From: Leucobacter chromiisoli
GTDB lineage: Bacteria > Actinomycetota > Actinomycetes > Actinomycetales > Microbacteriaceae
Length of the DNA: 64,000 nt
Reading direction: 5' to 3'
Assembly: GCF_016522505.1 (NCBI RefSeq)
Contig: NZ_JAEHOH010000021.1
Span: forward strand, 31,592 to 95,591
Below are positions 1 through 8,100 of the stretch, in pieces (the stretch's first letter is position 1; each line of letters opens with the position of its first letter). The position numbers and the translations under genes were made by a program. The notes beneath the pieces are model-generated. The model did not search any database and had not been told where the DNA came from. It saw only the letters and a list, made by a program, of their open reading frames with translations.

Positions 1-51
1 GACGTGATCGCCGAGGGCGGCGCCGGCACGGGCGTCATCGAGGACGAGTGA
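1..51 (+). CDS. 3' end of an unidentified gene (partial)
   Basis: The first 16 codons read DVIAEGGAGTGVIEDE and end in TGA at 49-51, so a plus-strand gene runs in from outside the window. Only this acidic tail is visible and no family can be assigned from it. Its stop overlaps a GTG that opens a 77-codon frame (GTGA overlap). The gene converges on mscL. Confidence 0.5.
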   Translation, partial: DVIAEGGAGTGVIEDE

Positions 52-281
52 GCGAGCGGCGGGCGGGCCGGTCGCGGCGCGTCTCGCGACCCGCGCCCGA
101 GGGCGTGGACGAGACGCCTTCGGACCATCCGCTGAACGCGCCCGCCGCGGAGGACGCGCCCGGCGGCTGGGGAGACGCGGGCGCCGCGCCGCGCTCGCGG
201 AAGGCCGCGGGGGCGCGGGAGGGCGCCGAGGGCGAGAACGATGCGCGCCTCGCCCGCGACCGGCCGCCCCACTGGGGCTGA
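48..281 (+). CDS. Hypothetical 77-aa disordered protein (doubtful)
   Basis: This open frame starts with GTG inside a GTGA overlap with the stop of the gene entering from the left, the arrangement of translationally coupled neighbours. The product is rich in Ala, Arg, Gly, Asp and Pro, with no hydrophobic segment and no motif I recognise. It could equally be chance coding, because nearly every frame is open at this G+C. The coupled start is the only positive evidence. Confidence 0.3.
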   Translation: MSERRAGRSRRVSRPAPEGVDETPSDHPLNAPAAEDAPGGWGDAGAAPRSRKAAGAREGAEGENDARLARDRPPHWG

Positions 282-306
282 CCTCTCCAGCCCCTTCCGC
301 ATGAAG

Positions 307-355
307 CCTCCGCGGCGGCACCCAAACCACGGTGGTTTCGATGCCACCGCGGAGG
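307..355 (-). terminator. Hairpin downstream of mscL
   Basis: CCTCCGCGGcGGCA (307-320) pairs with TGCCaCCGCGGAGG (342-355), a 14-bp stem with one mismatch. The loop holds a second small palindrome, AAACCAC/GTGGTTT (324-338). It lies just past the mscL stop and between convergent genes, so it probably ends the minus-strand transcript. There is no clear T-run. Confidence 0.55.
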
Positions 356-377
356 GCGGTGCACCGGAGTGGAGGCG

Positions 378-860
378 CTACGCCCCGTGGGCGCCGTGGG
401 AACCGCGCGGGGTCTCGTCCGCCGAGGTCATCTGCGCGGGATCCTGCACGGGGACCGTCTGCGGGCCCTGCGCCTGCTGCTCGCGCATGAGATCGCGGAT
501 CTGGGTCAGGAGCTCCTGCTCGGTCTCGCCCGCAGGCGTCTCCGGCTCGTCCTCCTTCTTCGTCCGCTCGCGGAGCGTGTTCATGGGCATCACGAAGACG
601 AAGTACACCACGGCCGCGACGATGAGGAAGTTGATGATCGCGCCGATGACGGCGCCGAACGCCAGCGTGCCCCCGCCGGGCAGGGAGACCTGGAGGGCCC
701 CGTCGAGGGAGTCGGCGCGGAACACCATGCCGATGACGGGGTTGATGAGCGCTTCGACGAACCTGTCGACGATGCTGTTGAACGCCGCTCCGATGACGAC
801 CGCGACCGCGAGGTCGACGACGTTGCCGCGCAGCAGAAACTCCTTGAAACCCTTGAGCAT
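378..860 (-). CDS. mscL: Large-conductance mechanosensitive channel MscL
   Basis: MscL forms a homopentameric pore in the cytoplasmic membrane that opens under tension and releases solutes during hypo-osmotic shock. The 160-aa product begins MLKGFKEFLLRGNVVDLAVA, the family's conserved amphipathic N-terminal helix running into TM1 (about residues 15-45), and has a second hydrophobic helix at about 68-98. The C-terminal tail, Glu/Gln-rich and then Pro/Gly/His-rich, is somewhat longer than in E. coli MscL (136 aa). It is the last gene of a leftward group with the FmdB-type protein and the formyl-THF cyclo-ligase. Identification is secure. Confidence 0.96.
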   Translation of the reverse strand: MLKGFKEFLLRGNVVDLAVAVVIGAAFNSIVDRFVEALINPVIGMVFRADSLDGALQVSLPGGGTLAFGAVIGAIINFLIVAAVVYFVFVMPMNTLRERTKKEDEPETPAGETEQELLTQIRDLMREQQAQGPQTVPVQDPAQMTSADETPRGSHGAHGA

Positions 861-933
861 GGCTGTTCTCCCTTGTCCGGATGCACTCCAGACTAGTGGG
901 CGCGGGTCGCGGGGAGGCGCTTTCGGCGGCGCG

Positions 934-1257
934 TCAGGAGGCGCTCGACGACGACGAGCCCGAGGAGGACGAGGATCCCGCGGAGGATCCTGCGGATCCG
1001 GATCCCGACGAACCGCTCCCGGATCCCGAGCCGGACGATCCCGGGCTCGGAGCGCCCGAGGATCCCTTGCCGGATCCCGAGGAGCGCGAGTCGGTGCGGT
1101 AGAAGCCCGAGCCGTTGAACGTCACCCCGAGGGAGCCGAAGACCTTGCGCAGGGTGCCGCCGCACTCGGGGCACTCGGTGAGGGCGTCGTCCGAGAAGGA
1201 CTGGTAGATGTCGAAGGCGTGGCCGCAGTCGGCGCAGCGGTAGGCATAGGTGGGCAC
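934..1257 (-). CDS. FmdB-family zinc-ribbon protein with Ser/Gly tail
   Basis: A 107-aa protein starting from GTG. Residues 1-42 form a zinc ribbon: MPTYAYRCADCGHAF carries the first CxxC and TECPECGG the second, the FmdB/CxxC_CxxC_SSSS pattern named for a putative regulator of formamidase and amidase genes. The C-terminal 50 residues are almost only Ser and Gly, encoded by DNA dense in GGATCC-like hexamers. The family has a Ser-rich tail, but this one is long. The role is unproven; a small Zn-binding regulatory or assembly protein is the usual assumption. The start is a probable leaderless GTG, 8 nt from a TAGAAT hexamer. Confidence 0.85.
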   Translation of the reverse strand: MPTYAYRCADCGHAFDIYQSFSDDALTECPECGGTLRKVFGSLGVTFNGSGFYRTDSRSSGSGKGSSGAPSPGSSGSGSGSGSSGSGSAGSSAGSSSSSGSSSSSAS

Positions 1258-1265
1258 GAAGAGAG

Positions 1266-1271
1266 ATTCTA
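1266..1271 (-). promoter_or_regulatory. -10 element (TAGAAT) of the fmdB-type gene
   Basis: TAGAAT reads on the minus strand 8 nt before the GTG start. No Shine-Dalgarno fits in the gap, so a leaderless mRNA is likely. Confidence 0.5.
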
Positions 1272-1302
1272 CTGCGCTTCCGGCGGCCCGGCGCGCGAGG
1301 GC

Positions 1303-1899
1303 CTATTCCTCGGCGGGATCGTCGAGGTACTCGATGCGCGACGGCGTCACGACGCCGGTGACGGGCACGTCGTGGAGGTCGGACGGCAGCGAATCGACGA
1401 AGTCGGCCTCGTGCACGACCGCGAAGACGGGAGGCCTGCGCTCCATGGAGCCGAGGCTCTTGTCGAAGTAGCCGCGGCCCCAGCCGAGGCGCACGCCCGT
1501 GCGATCCACGGCGCAGGCCGGGACGATCATGAGGTCGACCTCGCCGACCGCCATCGGGCTGAGGAAGGCGCCCAGGGGCTCGGGGATGCCGTGGGCGCCC
1601 TGCACCATGCCCTCCCAGCTCGGCCGGATCCAGTCCAGCAGCCCGTCCTCCCGGGCGGAGGGGAGCAGGACGTCGAGGCCCCGATCCCTCGCCCAGCCCA
1701 GGAATCCGGAGGTATCCGGCTCGCTCGCGACCGGGAGGTAGCAGGACACCGAGCGCGCCTCCCGCGCCTCTACGAGGGAGACGAGCTGCGCGGTGATGCC
1801 GTCCCGTGCCGCGACCCGCTCCGCGTCGCCCATCGCGGCCCGACGGGCGCGCACCTCGTCGCGGATGCGCTGTTTCTCGAGGTCGATCTCATCGGCCAT
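1303..1899 (-). CDS. 5-formyltetrahydrofolate cyclo-ligase family protein
   Basis: This enzyme converts 5-formyl-THF to 5,10-methenyl-THF using ATP, returning a storage or inhibitory folate to one-carbon metabolism. The 198-aa product has the family's usual length. It shows an N-terminal basic helix (KQRIRDEVRARRAAM), the central LIVPACAVDRTGVRLGWGRG-type segment followed by YFD, which matches the conserved substrate/nucleotide loop, and a C-terminal DVPVTGVVTPSRI strand. The ATG at 1899 is chosen because a TAGACT hexamer lies 7 nt upstream. The open frame extends far upstream across galU on the other strand but that part is not coding. It is divergent from galU and probably co-transcribed with the two genes to its left. 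Confidence 0.92.
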   Translation of the reverse strand: MADEIDLEKQRIRDEVRARRAAMGDAERVAARDGITAQLVSLVEAREARSVSCYLPVASEPDTSGFLGWARDRGLDVLLPSAREDGLLDWIRPSWEGMVQGAHGIPEPLGAFLSPMAVGEVDLMIVPACAVDRTGVRLGWGRGYFDKSLGSMERRPPVFAVVHEADFVDSLPSDLHDVPVTGVVTPSRIEYLDDPAEE

Positions 1900-1906
1900 G
1901 CCACAC

Positions 1907-1912
1907 AGTCTA
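1907..1912 (-). promoter_or_regulatory. -10 element (TAGACT) of the formyl-THF cyclo-ligase
   Basis: Minus-strand TAGACT ends 7 nt before the ATG at 1899, which implies a leaderless transcript. It lies in the 114-bp divergent spacer shared with galU. Confidence 0.5.
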
Positions 1913-2001
1913 CGGCTCGGAGCGCGGTGCTCACCCGTAGCAGCTTCGGCCCCGCACGTCGAGCCGTCCCCGGCCGGATTGGAAGTCTCCGCCGCAGCCT
2001 C

Positions 2002-2007
2002 TAGGCT
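2002..2007 (+). promoter_or_regulatory. -10 element (TAGGCT) of galU
   Basis: TAGGCT followed by GACGGC and ATG gives a 6-nt gap. Transcription would start at or next to the A of the start codon. Confidence 0.5.
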
Positions 2008-2013
2008 GACGGC

Positions 2014-2946
2014 ATGAGCGAAACGCAGCGACTTCACGGTGGAAGCGTCACCAAGGCGGTCATTCCCGCGGCGGGGCTGGGCACGAGATTCCTCCCGGCG
2101 ACGAAGGCGATGCCGAAGGAGATGCTGCCGATCGTCGACAAGCCGGCCATCCAGTACGTGGTCGAGGAGGCCGCAGCCGCGGGGCTCGACGACGTGCTCA
2201 TCATCACCGGGCGCAACAAGGGCAACCTCTCGAACCACTTCGACGGCGTGCCCGAGCTCGAGCACACCCTCGAGCAGAAGGGCGACGAGGGGCGCCTCGA
2301 GCGCGTGCACGAGGCGAACGAGCTCGCCGAGGTCCACTTCCTCCGGCAGGGGCACCCCCAGGGGCTCGGCCACGCCGTGGGGCGCGCGAGGCGGCACGTC
2401 GGCGACAACTCGTTCGCCGTGCTGCTGGGCGACGACCTCATCGACGCGCGCGACCCGCTGCTCGACCGCATGATCGCCGAGCACGACGCGCGCCAGGCCA
2501 CCGTGATCGCGCTGATGGAGGTGCCGCCCGAGTCGATCCACCTCTACGGCTGCGCCGCCGTCGAGCCCACCGATGAGCCCGATGTGGTGCGCGTCACCGA
2601 GCTGGTCGAGAAGCCGTCGCGCGAGGAGGCCCCGTCGAACCTCGCGATCATCGGGCGCTACGTGCTGCGGCCCGAGATCTTCGACATCATCGACGACCTC
2701 GAGCCGGGGCGGGGCGGCGAGTACCAGCTCACCGACGCCCTCAACCATCTGGCCCAGGGCAAGGGCGAGGCCCCGGTCTACGGGGTGGTGTTCCGCGGTC
2801 GACGCTACGACACGGGCGATCGTGCCGACTGGATCAAGGCGAACGTGCTGCTGGGCGTGGATCACCCGGAGCTCGGCGAAGAGATCAGCGAGTGGGTGCT
2901 CCAGTTCGCGGATCGTCTGCGCGAGCGCCGCGGCTCCGCGGACTAG
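2014..2946 (+). CDS. galU: UTP-glucose-1-phosphate uridylyltransferase
   Basis: GalU makes UDP-glucose from UTP and glucose-1-phosphate, the precursor for cell-wall and exopolysaccharide glycosylation. The 310-aa protein carries the nucleotidyltransferase signature at about residues 15-35 (AVIPAAGLGTRFLPATKAMP, then KEMLPIVDKP). It also has the VLLGDDLI metal-binding strand, the VEKP motif and a GGEYQLTDA segment, all diagnostic of bacterial GalU. Length is typical. It is the first gene of a rightward run; the GNAT gene follows 9 bp after its stop. The start is set by the leaderless-type promoter just upstream. Confidence 0.96.
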   Translation: MSETQRLHGGSVTKAVIPAAGLGTRFLPATKAMPKEMLPIVDKPAIQYVVEEAAAAGLDDVLIITGRNKGNLSNHFDGVPELEHTLEQKGDEGRLERVHEANELAEVHFLRQGHPQGLGHAVGRARRHVGDNSFAVLLGDDLIDARDPLLDRMIAEHDARQATVIALMEVPPESIHLYGCAAVEPTDEPDVVRVTELVEKPSREEAPSNLAIIGRYVLRPEIFDIIDDLEPGRGGEYQLTDALNHLAQGKGEAPVYGVVFRGRRYDTGDRADWIKANVLLGVDHPELGEEISEWVLQFADRLRERRGSAD

Positions 2947-2955
2947 GCGGCGCCC

Positions 2956-3582
2956 GTGGCCCCGCTCGGTCGGCCGATCCCGCCGCCGGGGCGGATCGAG
3001 GCGGGCAGGGTCGGCCTCCGGGTGATCCGCGTCTCGGACGCGCGCGTGCTGGAGGAGCTGCTGCGCCGCAACCGGGGCTGGTTGCAGCGCTGGGAGGCGA
3101 CGAACCCCACGGGATCGGGGCCGCCGCCCGGCTCGGTGTCGATGCGGCCCACGATCAGGGTCATGCGCGCGCAGCTGCGGGACGGCTGCGGGATCCCCTT
3201 CGTCATCCTCTTCGACGGCGAGGTGGTCGGCCAGCTGAGCGTGTCCGAGATCAGCGGGGGAGCGCTGCGCTCCTCGCAGATCGGCTACTGGGTGTCCGAG
3301 CACGTGGCCGGCCGCGGGATCACGCCGATCGCCGTCGCGCTCGCCATCGACCACCTCTTCCAGGCGCTCGGGCTGCACCGCGTGGAGATCTGCATCCGTC
3401 CCGAGAACGCGGCGTCGCTGCGCGTCGTGCGCAAACTCGGACTGCGGTCAGAGGGGCGCCGCGAGGCCTACATCCACATCGACGGGGCATGGCGCGATCA
3501 CGAGAGCTTCGCCGTGACCCGGGAGGAGGCGCCCCGGGGCATGCTCGAGCGTCTGCGGGAGACCCTGCGGCCGGAGCCCTGA
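2956..3582 (+). CDS. GNAT-family N-acetyltransferase (RimJ-like)
   Basis: A 208-aa protein of the RimJ/RimL-type GNAT group, which uses acetyl-CoA to acetylate protein N-termini or small amines. Visible features are the beta-strand IPFVILFDGEVVGQLSVSEI, the acetyl-CoA loop region IGYWVSEHVAGRGITPIAVAL (motif A, RGxxxxA-like) and the typical RimJ C-terminal part HRVEICIRPENAASLRVVRKLG. The GTG start lies 9 bp after the galU stop, so it is probably in the galU transcript. This galU-rimJ order is common in actinomycetes, from general knowledge. The substrate cannot be told from sequence. Confidence 0.88.
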   Translation: MAPLGRPIPPPGRIEAGRVGLRVIRVSDARVLEELLRRNRGWLQRWEATNPTGSGPPPGSVSMRPTIRVMRAQLRDGCGIPFVILFDGEVVGQLSVSEISGGALRSSQIGYWVSEHVAGRGITPIAVALAIDHLFQALGLHRVEICIRPENAASLRVVRKLGLRSEGRREAYIHIDGAWRDHESFAVTREEAPRGMLERLRETLRPEP

Positions 3583-3670
3583 TCCCCGAGGCGCCCGGCG
3601 AAACGCATAGCTGCCTGACAGTGTCGCGGATCGCCCGGCGCGCCGAGGAGCGGCTCGCCGATCCGAACCG

Positions 3671-3676
3671 TACAGT
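3671..3676 (+). promoter_or_regulatory. -10 element (TACAGT) of the coiled-coil membrane protein gene
   Basis: TACAGT lies 7 nt before the ATG at 3684, with no ribosome-binding site between them. It supports this start over the longer open frame. Confidence 0.5.
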
Positions 3677-3683
3677 AAACGGC

Positions 3684-4730
3684 ATGACTGGCGGTGCACT
3701 CGGTGGGGGCGTGATCTTCGTGGTGGCCGCTCTGCTTTGGGCCGCCGTGCTCGTGCCCGCCTGGGTGCGCCGCCGCGAGTTCCGGGCGGCGGAGCGCAAC
3801 GCGATGAGGCTGCAGCGCACGCTGCGAGTGCTGGCGGAGACCGCCGAGGTGCCGGAGGAGGTTCGCGTCGAGGCGACCGCGAAGCAGGCCCTCGCACACG
3901 AGAAGCTGCTGCGCACGGCGCAGAAGCGGCAGGAGGCCGAACGGGAGGCTGCCTTGGCAGAAGCGCGAGCAGAACAGGTCCGAGCCGAGATCAAGGCGCA
4001 GCAGATGCGGCGCAGGCAGGCGGCCGCGTCTCGGGCGGCGAAGCTGCGCCGGCCCATCGTCCGCCGGGTGCGCGCGGTCGCGGCGCTCCTCGTCGTCGTG
4101 GCGCTGGGCGGTGTGCTCGTCGGAGCGGGCATCGCGCTCGCGGGCAACGGGACGAGCGCGCTGCTGTGGTCGAGCCTGCTGCTCGCCACGGGCGTGGGCG
4201 CCCTCGTGCTGCTCGCGCCCGGCCGGGTCAAGGACGCGGCCATCCCCGCGGAGAAGGCGACCGTCGTCGTGGCCGAGACCGTGGCGATCGAGTCGGAGAT
4301 GATCGCCGAGGAGGAGGCCACTGACACGAGCGGGGCCCACGCCGCGGCGCAGCAAGCCGCAGCCGAGCGGATCGCCCGGGCCCGCGCGCTGGCCCGCGCG
4401 CGCGCCGAGGTGCCCGCGCCCCGCGTGAATCAGCCCGACTCGATGCTGCTGGAGGAGGCGCGGGCGCAGGTCGCGGCGAGCCGCGCCGCCGACCAGACGC
4501 CGGCTGCGCCTCAGTCTCGACCGGCATCGGACGCGGACCGGGGCCGGCAGGCCGCGAAGGCTGCGGATATCGCGGAGACCGCGCGCGCCGCGGAGCGTGC
4601 GGCGGCCGCGCGTGCGGCGGAGCAGGCGGCGGCCGCCGAGAAGCTCCGCCAGATGGGCGTGGTCGGCGACACGAGCTCGGGGATGCCGGATCTCGACGCG
4701 GTGCTGCGACGTCGCCGCAACGCCGGCTGA
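3684..4730 (+). CDS. Coiled-coil membrane protein of unknown function
   Basis: The 348-aa product has an N-terminal hydrophobic segment (VIFVVAALLWAAVLVPAWV, about residues 9-28) followed by basic residues. Next is a charged Ala/Arg/Glu helix (about 35-125) likely to form a coiled coil, then two adjacent hydrophobic segments (about 130-180). The long Ala/Glu/Arg-rich tail (about 195-348) is also predicted to be helical. This looks like a membrane-tethered protein with a cytoplasmic coiled-coil tail, of a type found in many Microbacteriaceae without known function. It sits between the GNAT gene and tRNA-Ala. The ATG is chosen because of the -10 hexamer 7 nt upstream; the open frame continues upstream antiparallel to nothing real. 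Confidence 0.75.
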   Translation: MTGGALGGGVIFVVAALLWAAVLVPAWVRRREFRAAERNAMRLQRTLRVLAETAEVPEEVRVEATAKQALAHEKLLRTAQKRQEAEREAALAEARAEQVRAEIKAQQMRRRQAAASRAAKLRRPIVRRVRAVAALLVVVALGGVLVGAGIALAGNGTSALLWSSLLLATGVGALVLLAPGRVKDAAIPAEKATVVVAETVAIESEMIAEEEATDTSGAHAAAQQAAAERIARARALARARAEVPAPRVNQPDSMLLEEARAQVAASRAADQTPAAPQSRPASDADRGRQAAKAADIAETARAAERAAAARAAEQAAAAEKLRQMGVVGDTSSGMPDLDAVLRRRRNAG

Positions 4731-4774
4731 TTACGAGGTCGCGGTGTCGATTTCGCGCTCGCGGAAGCGACTGC

Positions 4775-4780
4775 TAGAGT
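4775..4780 (+). promoter_or_regulatory. Possible -10 (TAGAGT) of tRNA-Ala
   Basis: TAGAGT is 12 nt upstream of the mature tRNA 5' end. The -35 region (TTCGCG at 4752-4757, 17-bp spacer) is weak. Confidence 0.35.
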
Positions 4781-4792
4781 TGGTCGCTGTCA

Positions 4793-4868
4793 GGGTCTGT
4801 GGCGCAGTTGGTAGCGCGTCTCGTTCGCAATGAGAAGGTCAGGGGTTCGATTCCCCTCAGATCCACCA
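4793..4868 (+). tRNA. tRNA-Ala (anticodon CGC)
   Basis: The 76-nt cloverleaf is complete: acceptor GGGTCTG/CAGATCC, D-arm GCGC/GCGC, anticodon stem TCTCG/TGAGA around the loop TTCGCAA (anticodon CGC, codon GCG), T-arm AGGGG/CCCCT with TTCGATT, and an encoded 3' CCA. The acceptor stem has the G3:U70 pair that identifies alanine tRNAs. Confidence 0.97.
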
Positions 4869-4885
4869 GTTCGAAACACCTCGTC

Positions 4886-4921
4886 GCCCCTGTCCCGCTT
4901 CGCTGCGGGGCAGGGGCTTTT
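4886..4921 (+). terminator. Rho-independent terminator after tRNA-Ala
   Basis: GCCCCTGTCCCGC pairs with GCGGGGCAGGGGC around the loop TTCGCT and is followed by TTTT, a classic intrinsic terminator 17 nt past the tRNA. Confidence 0.9.
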
Positions 4922-5156
4922 CGTCGCGTCCGTCGATGACGCCCGGCTCGCGCTGAGAACCCGAGGCGGGTGAATCTTCGCTCGAAAAGGATGAATTCCT
5001 CCTTCGGCGGCCGCCCCTGAGCCGGGTTGCCACGCCGCTTCCTGCCTGATCAGGGCCGAAAATCGTCGTCTCCCCCGTGTGTCCCGGCGGTTGCTACCGT
5101 CGCCGAGGGCCGAGGCATCTCCTCTGCCTTCTTCGATGTCAGGGAGTGCACGAAAC

Positions 5157-8100
5157 ATGAGCAAGAGACCATCCAGCGTGGTGAGACGGTGGGGCGCCAT
5201 AGTGGCGTCCGCCGCCGTCGTCGCCACGTCGTTGGTGACCGTCGGGGCGGCGGCCACGCCTGCAGAGGCCGCGCCGTTCGCCTGCGATGCGAACACCATC
5301 TACACGCAGAACGCCTCGGGGGAGATCCGGTCGGTGGATGTCTCGCCGAACGGCTCCGGCCTCGGAGACGTGCACGCCTCCGGCCAGCGCGCCAACGCCC
5401 TCGGCATCTCGGCCGACGGGAACATGGCCTATACGCTCGACAACTCCAACGGCAGCGGGGGCGCGAACAAGCAGATCGCGATCTACAACGGCGCCACCGA
5501 GCAGACCGAGACGAAGGCACTGGGAGACCCGAGCGTCCCCGGTGTCCTGATCCGAGGCGCCGTCAGCCCCGAGACGGGGATCTACTACTACTCGGGGAGC
5601 TCCGCGAACTCCTACCTCGGCGCCTACGATCCGGCGACCGGCTCGGCCATCGGGCAGGTCGGCGTACTGGCGACCGGCATCGACGGCAACGGGGACTTCG
5701 CCTTCGGCGCGAACGGCGAGCTGTACGTTCTCGCGGACCGGGACATCTTCGTCGTGCAGCCGAACAACGTTCCCACGACCCCGGGCTCCGGCGACATCCC
5801 GCTCACGCACGTCACGCGACTGCCCGCGGGAACGCAGGGCAACGGCATCGCGTTCGGCGCCAACGGCAAGCTCTTCGTGTCGCAGAGCGGCTCCATCAGC
5901 GAGGTGGATCTCGCGACCGGACAGATGCTGCGCACGATCGCCACGCGCGGCTTCTCGAACACCGACATGTCGAGCTGCTCGTTCCCGAACACCATCTCCC
6001 TGCAGAAGGACATCGTCGACCGATTCGAGAGCGGCGACCAGTTCACCCTCGACATCGACGGGGACACGATCGACGACGACCGCTCGGCGACGACCACCGG
6101 CGCGATGACGGGCCTGCAGCCGGTCATCGCCGGCCCGGTGTTCGTGGAGGCCGGCGAGACCTACACCGTCTCCGAGACGGCGGCCGGAGGAGCCGACCTG
6201 GCCGACTACGATTCGTCCATCTCCTGCGTCGACTCCGGCGGAGCCCCGGTGGCGACGACCGGCAGCGGCCCCTCGTGGGACGTCGTGTTCCCGACGAGCG
6301 ATCGGGGTGAGAACGTGATCTGCACGATCACGAACGACGCGCACGAGGCGGCGGTTCCCGGGCTGGATCTGCGGAAGACCTCGGATCCCGCGAACGGATC
6401 GTCGGTCGAAGCCGGCGACACCATCACCTACACGGTCGAGGCGGAGAACACGGGCAACACCGCGCTCGACCCCGTCGAGATCGCGGACGATCTCTCGCAG
6501 GTCTTCGACAGCGCCACCTATCGGGGCGATGTCACCACGGCGATCGACGGCACGGAGGAGACCGCGAACCCCGCGACGATCACGGGCGACGACCTCGCGT
6601 GGACGGGCGCGCTCCAGCCGGGGCAGACCGTCACGATCACCTATTCGGTCTCCGTGAACGAGGGGGTCGCGGGCGCATCCATCGAGAACCGGGTCACCGC
6701 CTCGGGCACCCCGCCGGGCCCCGGTGAGCCGGTCGTGCCTCCCGCCGTGACCACGGAGCATCCCGTGGCCGGCTTCGAGATCGCCAAGTCGGCCGATCCT
6801 GCTTCGGGCACCGTCCTCGAGCCGGGCGACACCGTCACCTACACGGTCACCGGCACGAACACCGGAGCCACGCTGCTCGACCCCGCGAGCATCGTCGACG
6901 ACCTCTCCGGCGTCCTGGCGCACGCGGCCTACAACGGAGACGCGACCGCGACGAGCGGCGAGGTATCCGTGTCCGGGAGCGCGCTGAGCTGGACGGGCGC
7001 CCTCGCCGCGGGCGAGACCGTCGAGATCACCTACTCGGCGACGGTCGCGAAGGACGCCTCGAGCGTCGCGATCAACAACTCCGCATCCGGATCGGCGACG
7101 CCCCAGACGCCCGACCCGAATAACCCGGGCGGCCCGACGATCCCCGGCGCACCCATCGTGCCGGCCCCCGTCGAGACCTCCCATCCGGTCCTCGCCTCCG
7201 GCTTCGCGGTCGCCAAGAGCGCGGATCCCGCTTCGGGGACCGCCGTGGATCCGGGCGACACCGTCACCTACACGGTGACCGGTGAGAACACGGGCGACAC
7301 CCTGCTCGACCCGGCGACCATCACCGACAGCCTCGCCGCGGTGCTCGACGTCGCCGACTACAACGGCGACGCCTCGGCCACGAGCGGAACGGTATCCGTG
7401 GACGGCGACGAGCTGACCTGGAGCGGCTCGCTCCCCGCCGGCGAGCGCGTCGAGATCACGTACTCCGTGACGGTCAAGGGCGATGCGGGCGGAGCGCTGC
7501 TCTCGAACACCGCGAGCGGCGAGGGCACCCCTCGGATCCCTGAGGACCCGAGCGACCCCGAGAGCCCGACCACCCCAGGCGAGACGATCGCTCCCCCTCC
7601 GGCGGAGACGGAGCACCCGGTGAACGCCCCCGGGTTCGAGCTCAGCAAGTCCGTCGATCCCGTCTCGGGAACCGCCGTGGATACCGGAGCGGTGCTGACC
7701 TACACGCTCGTGGGCGCGAACACGGGTGAGACCGCGCTCGATCCCGTGACGATCGTCGACGACCTCTCCGACGTGCTCGCGCACGCGGCCTACAACGGCG
7801 ACGTCTCCGCCTCGGTGAACGGCGAACCCGCCGCGTCTCCGGAGGTCTCCGGGACGCAGCTCAGCTGGAGCGGTGCGCTGGACGCCGGCGAGACGGTGAC
7901 GATCACCTACTCCGTGACCGTGGGATCCGACGCCGCGGGCGAGAGCATCCTCAACGCCGCGACGGCTGAGGCGACCCCGCCCGGCGGTGAGACGATCGTC
8001 CCGCCGCCCGTGGAGACGGACAATCCGGTCAACGTGCCCGGATTCTCCGTTTCGAAGAGCGCCGACCCCGAGACGGGCAGCGCCGTGGACCCGGGCGACG

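Noticed and set aside
1900..3378. N-terminal extension of the formyl-THF cyclo-ligase frame across galU
   Set aside because: Antisense to galU and the GNAT gene, no homology-like motif, and a leaderless promoter sits right before the ATG at 1899.
4790..5299. Minus-strand open frame ending in SEGNRTPDLLIANETRYQLRHRP
   Set aside because: The tail is the reverse complement of the tRNA-Ala gene, a well-known false protein; the rest runs antisense to the adhesin start.
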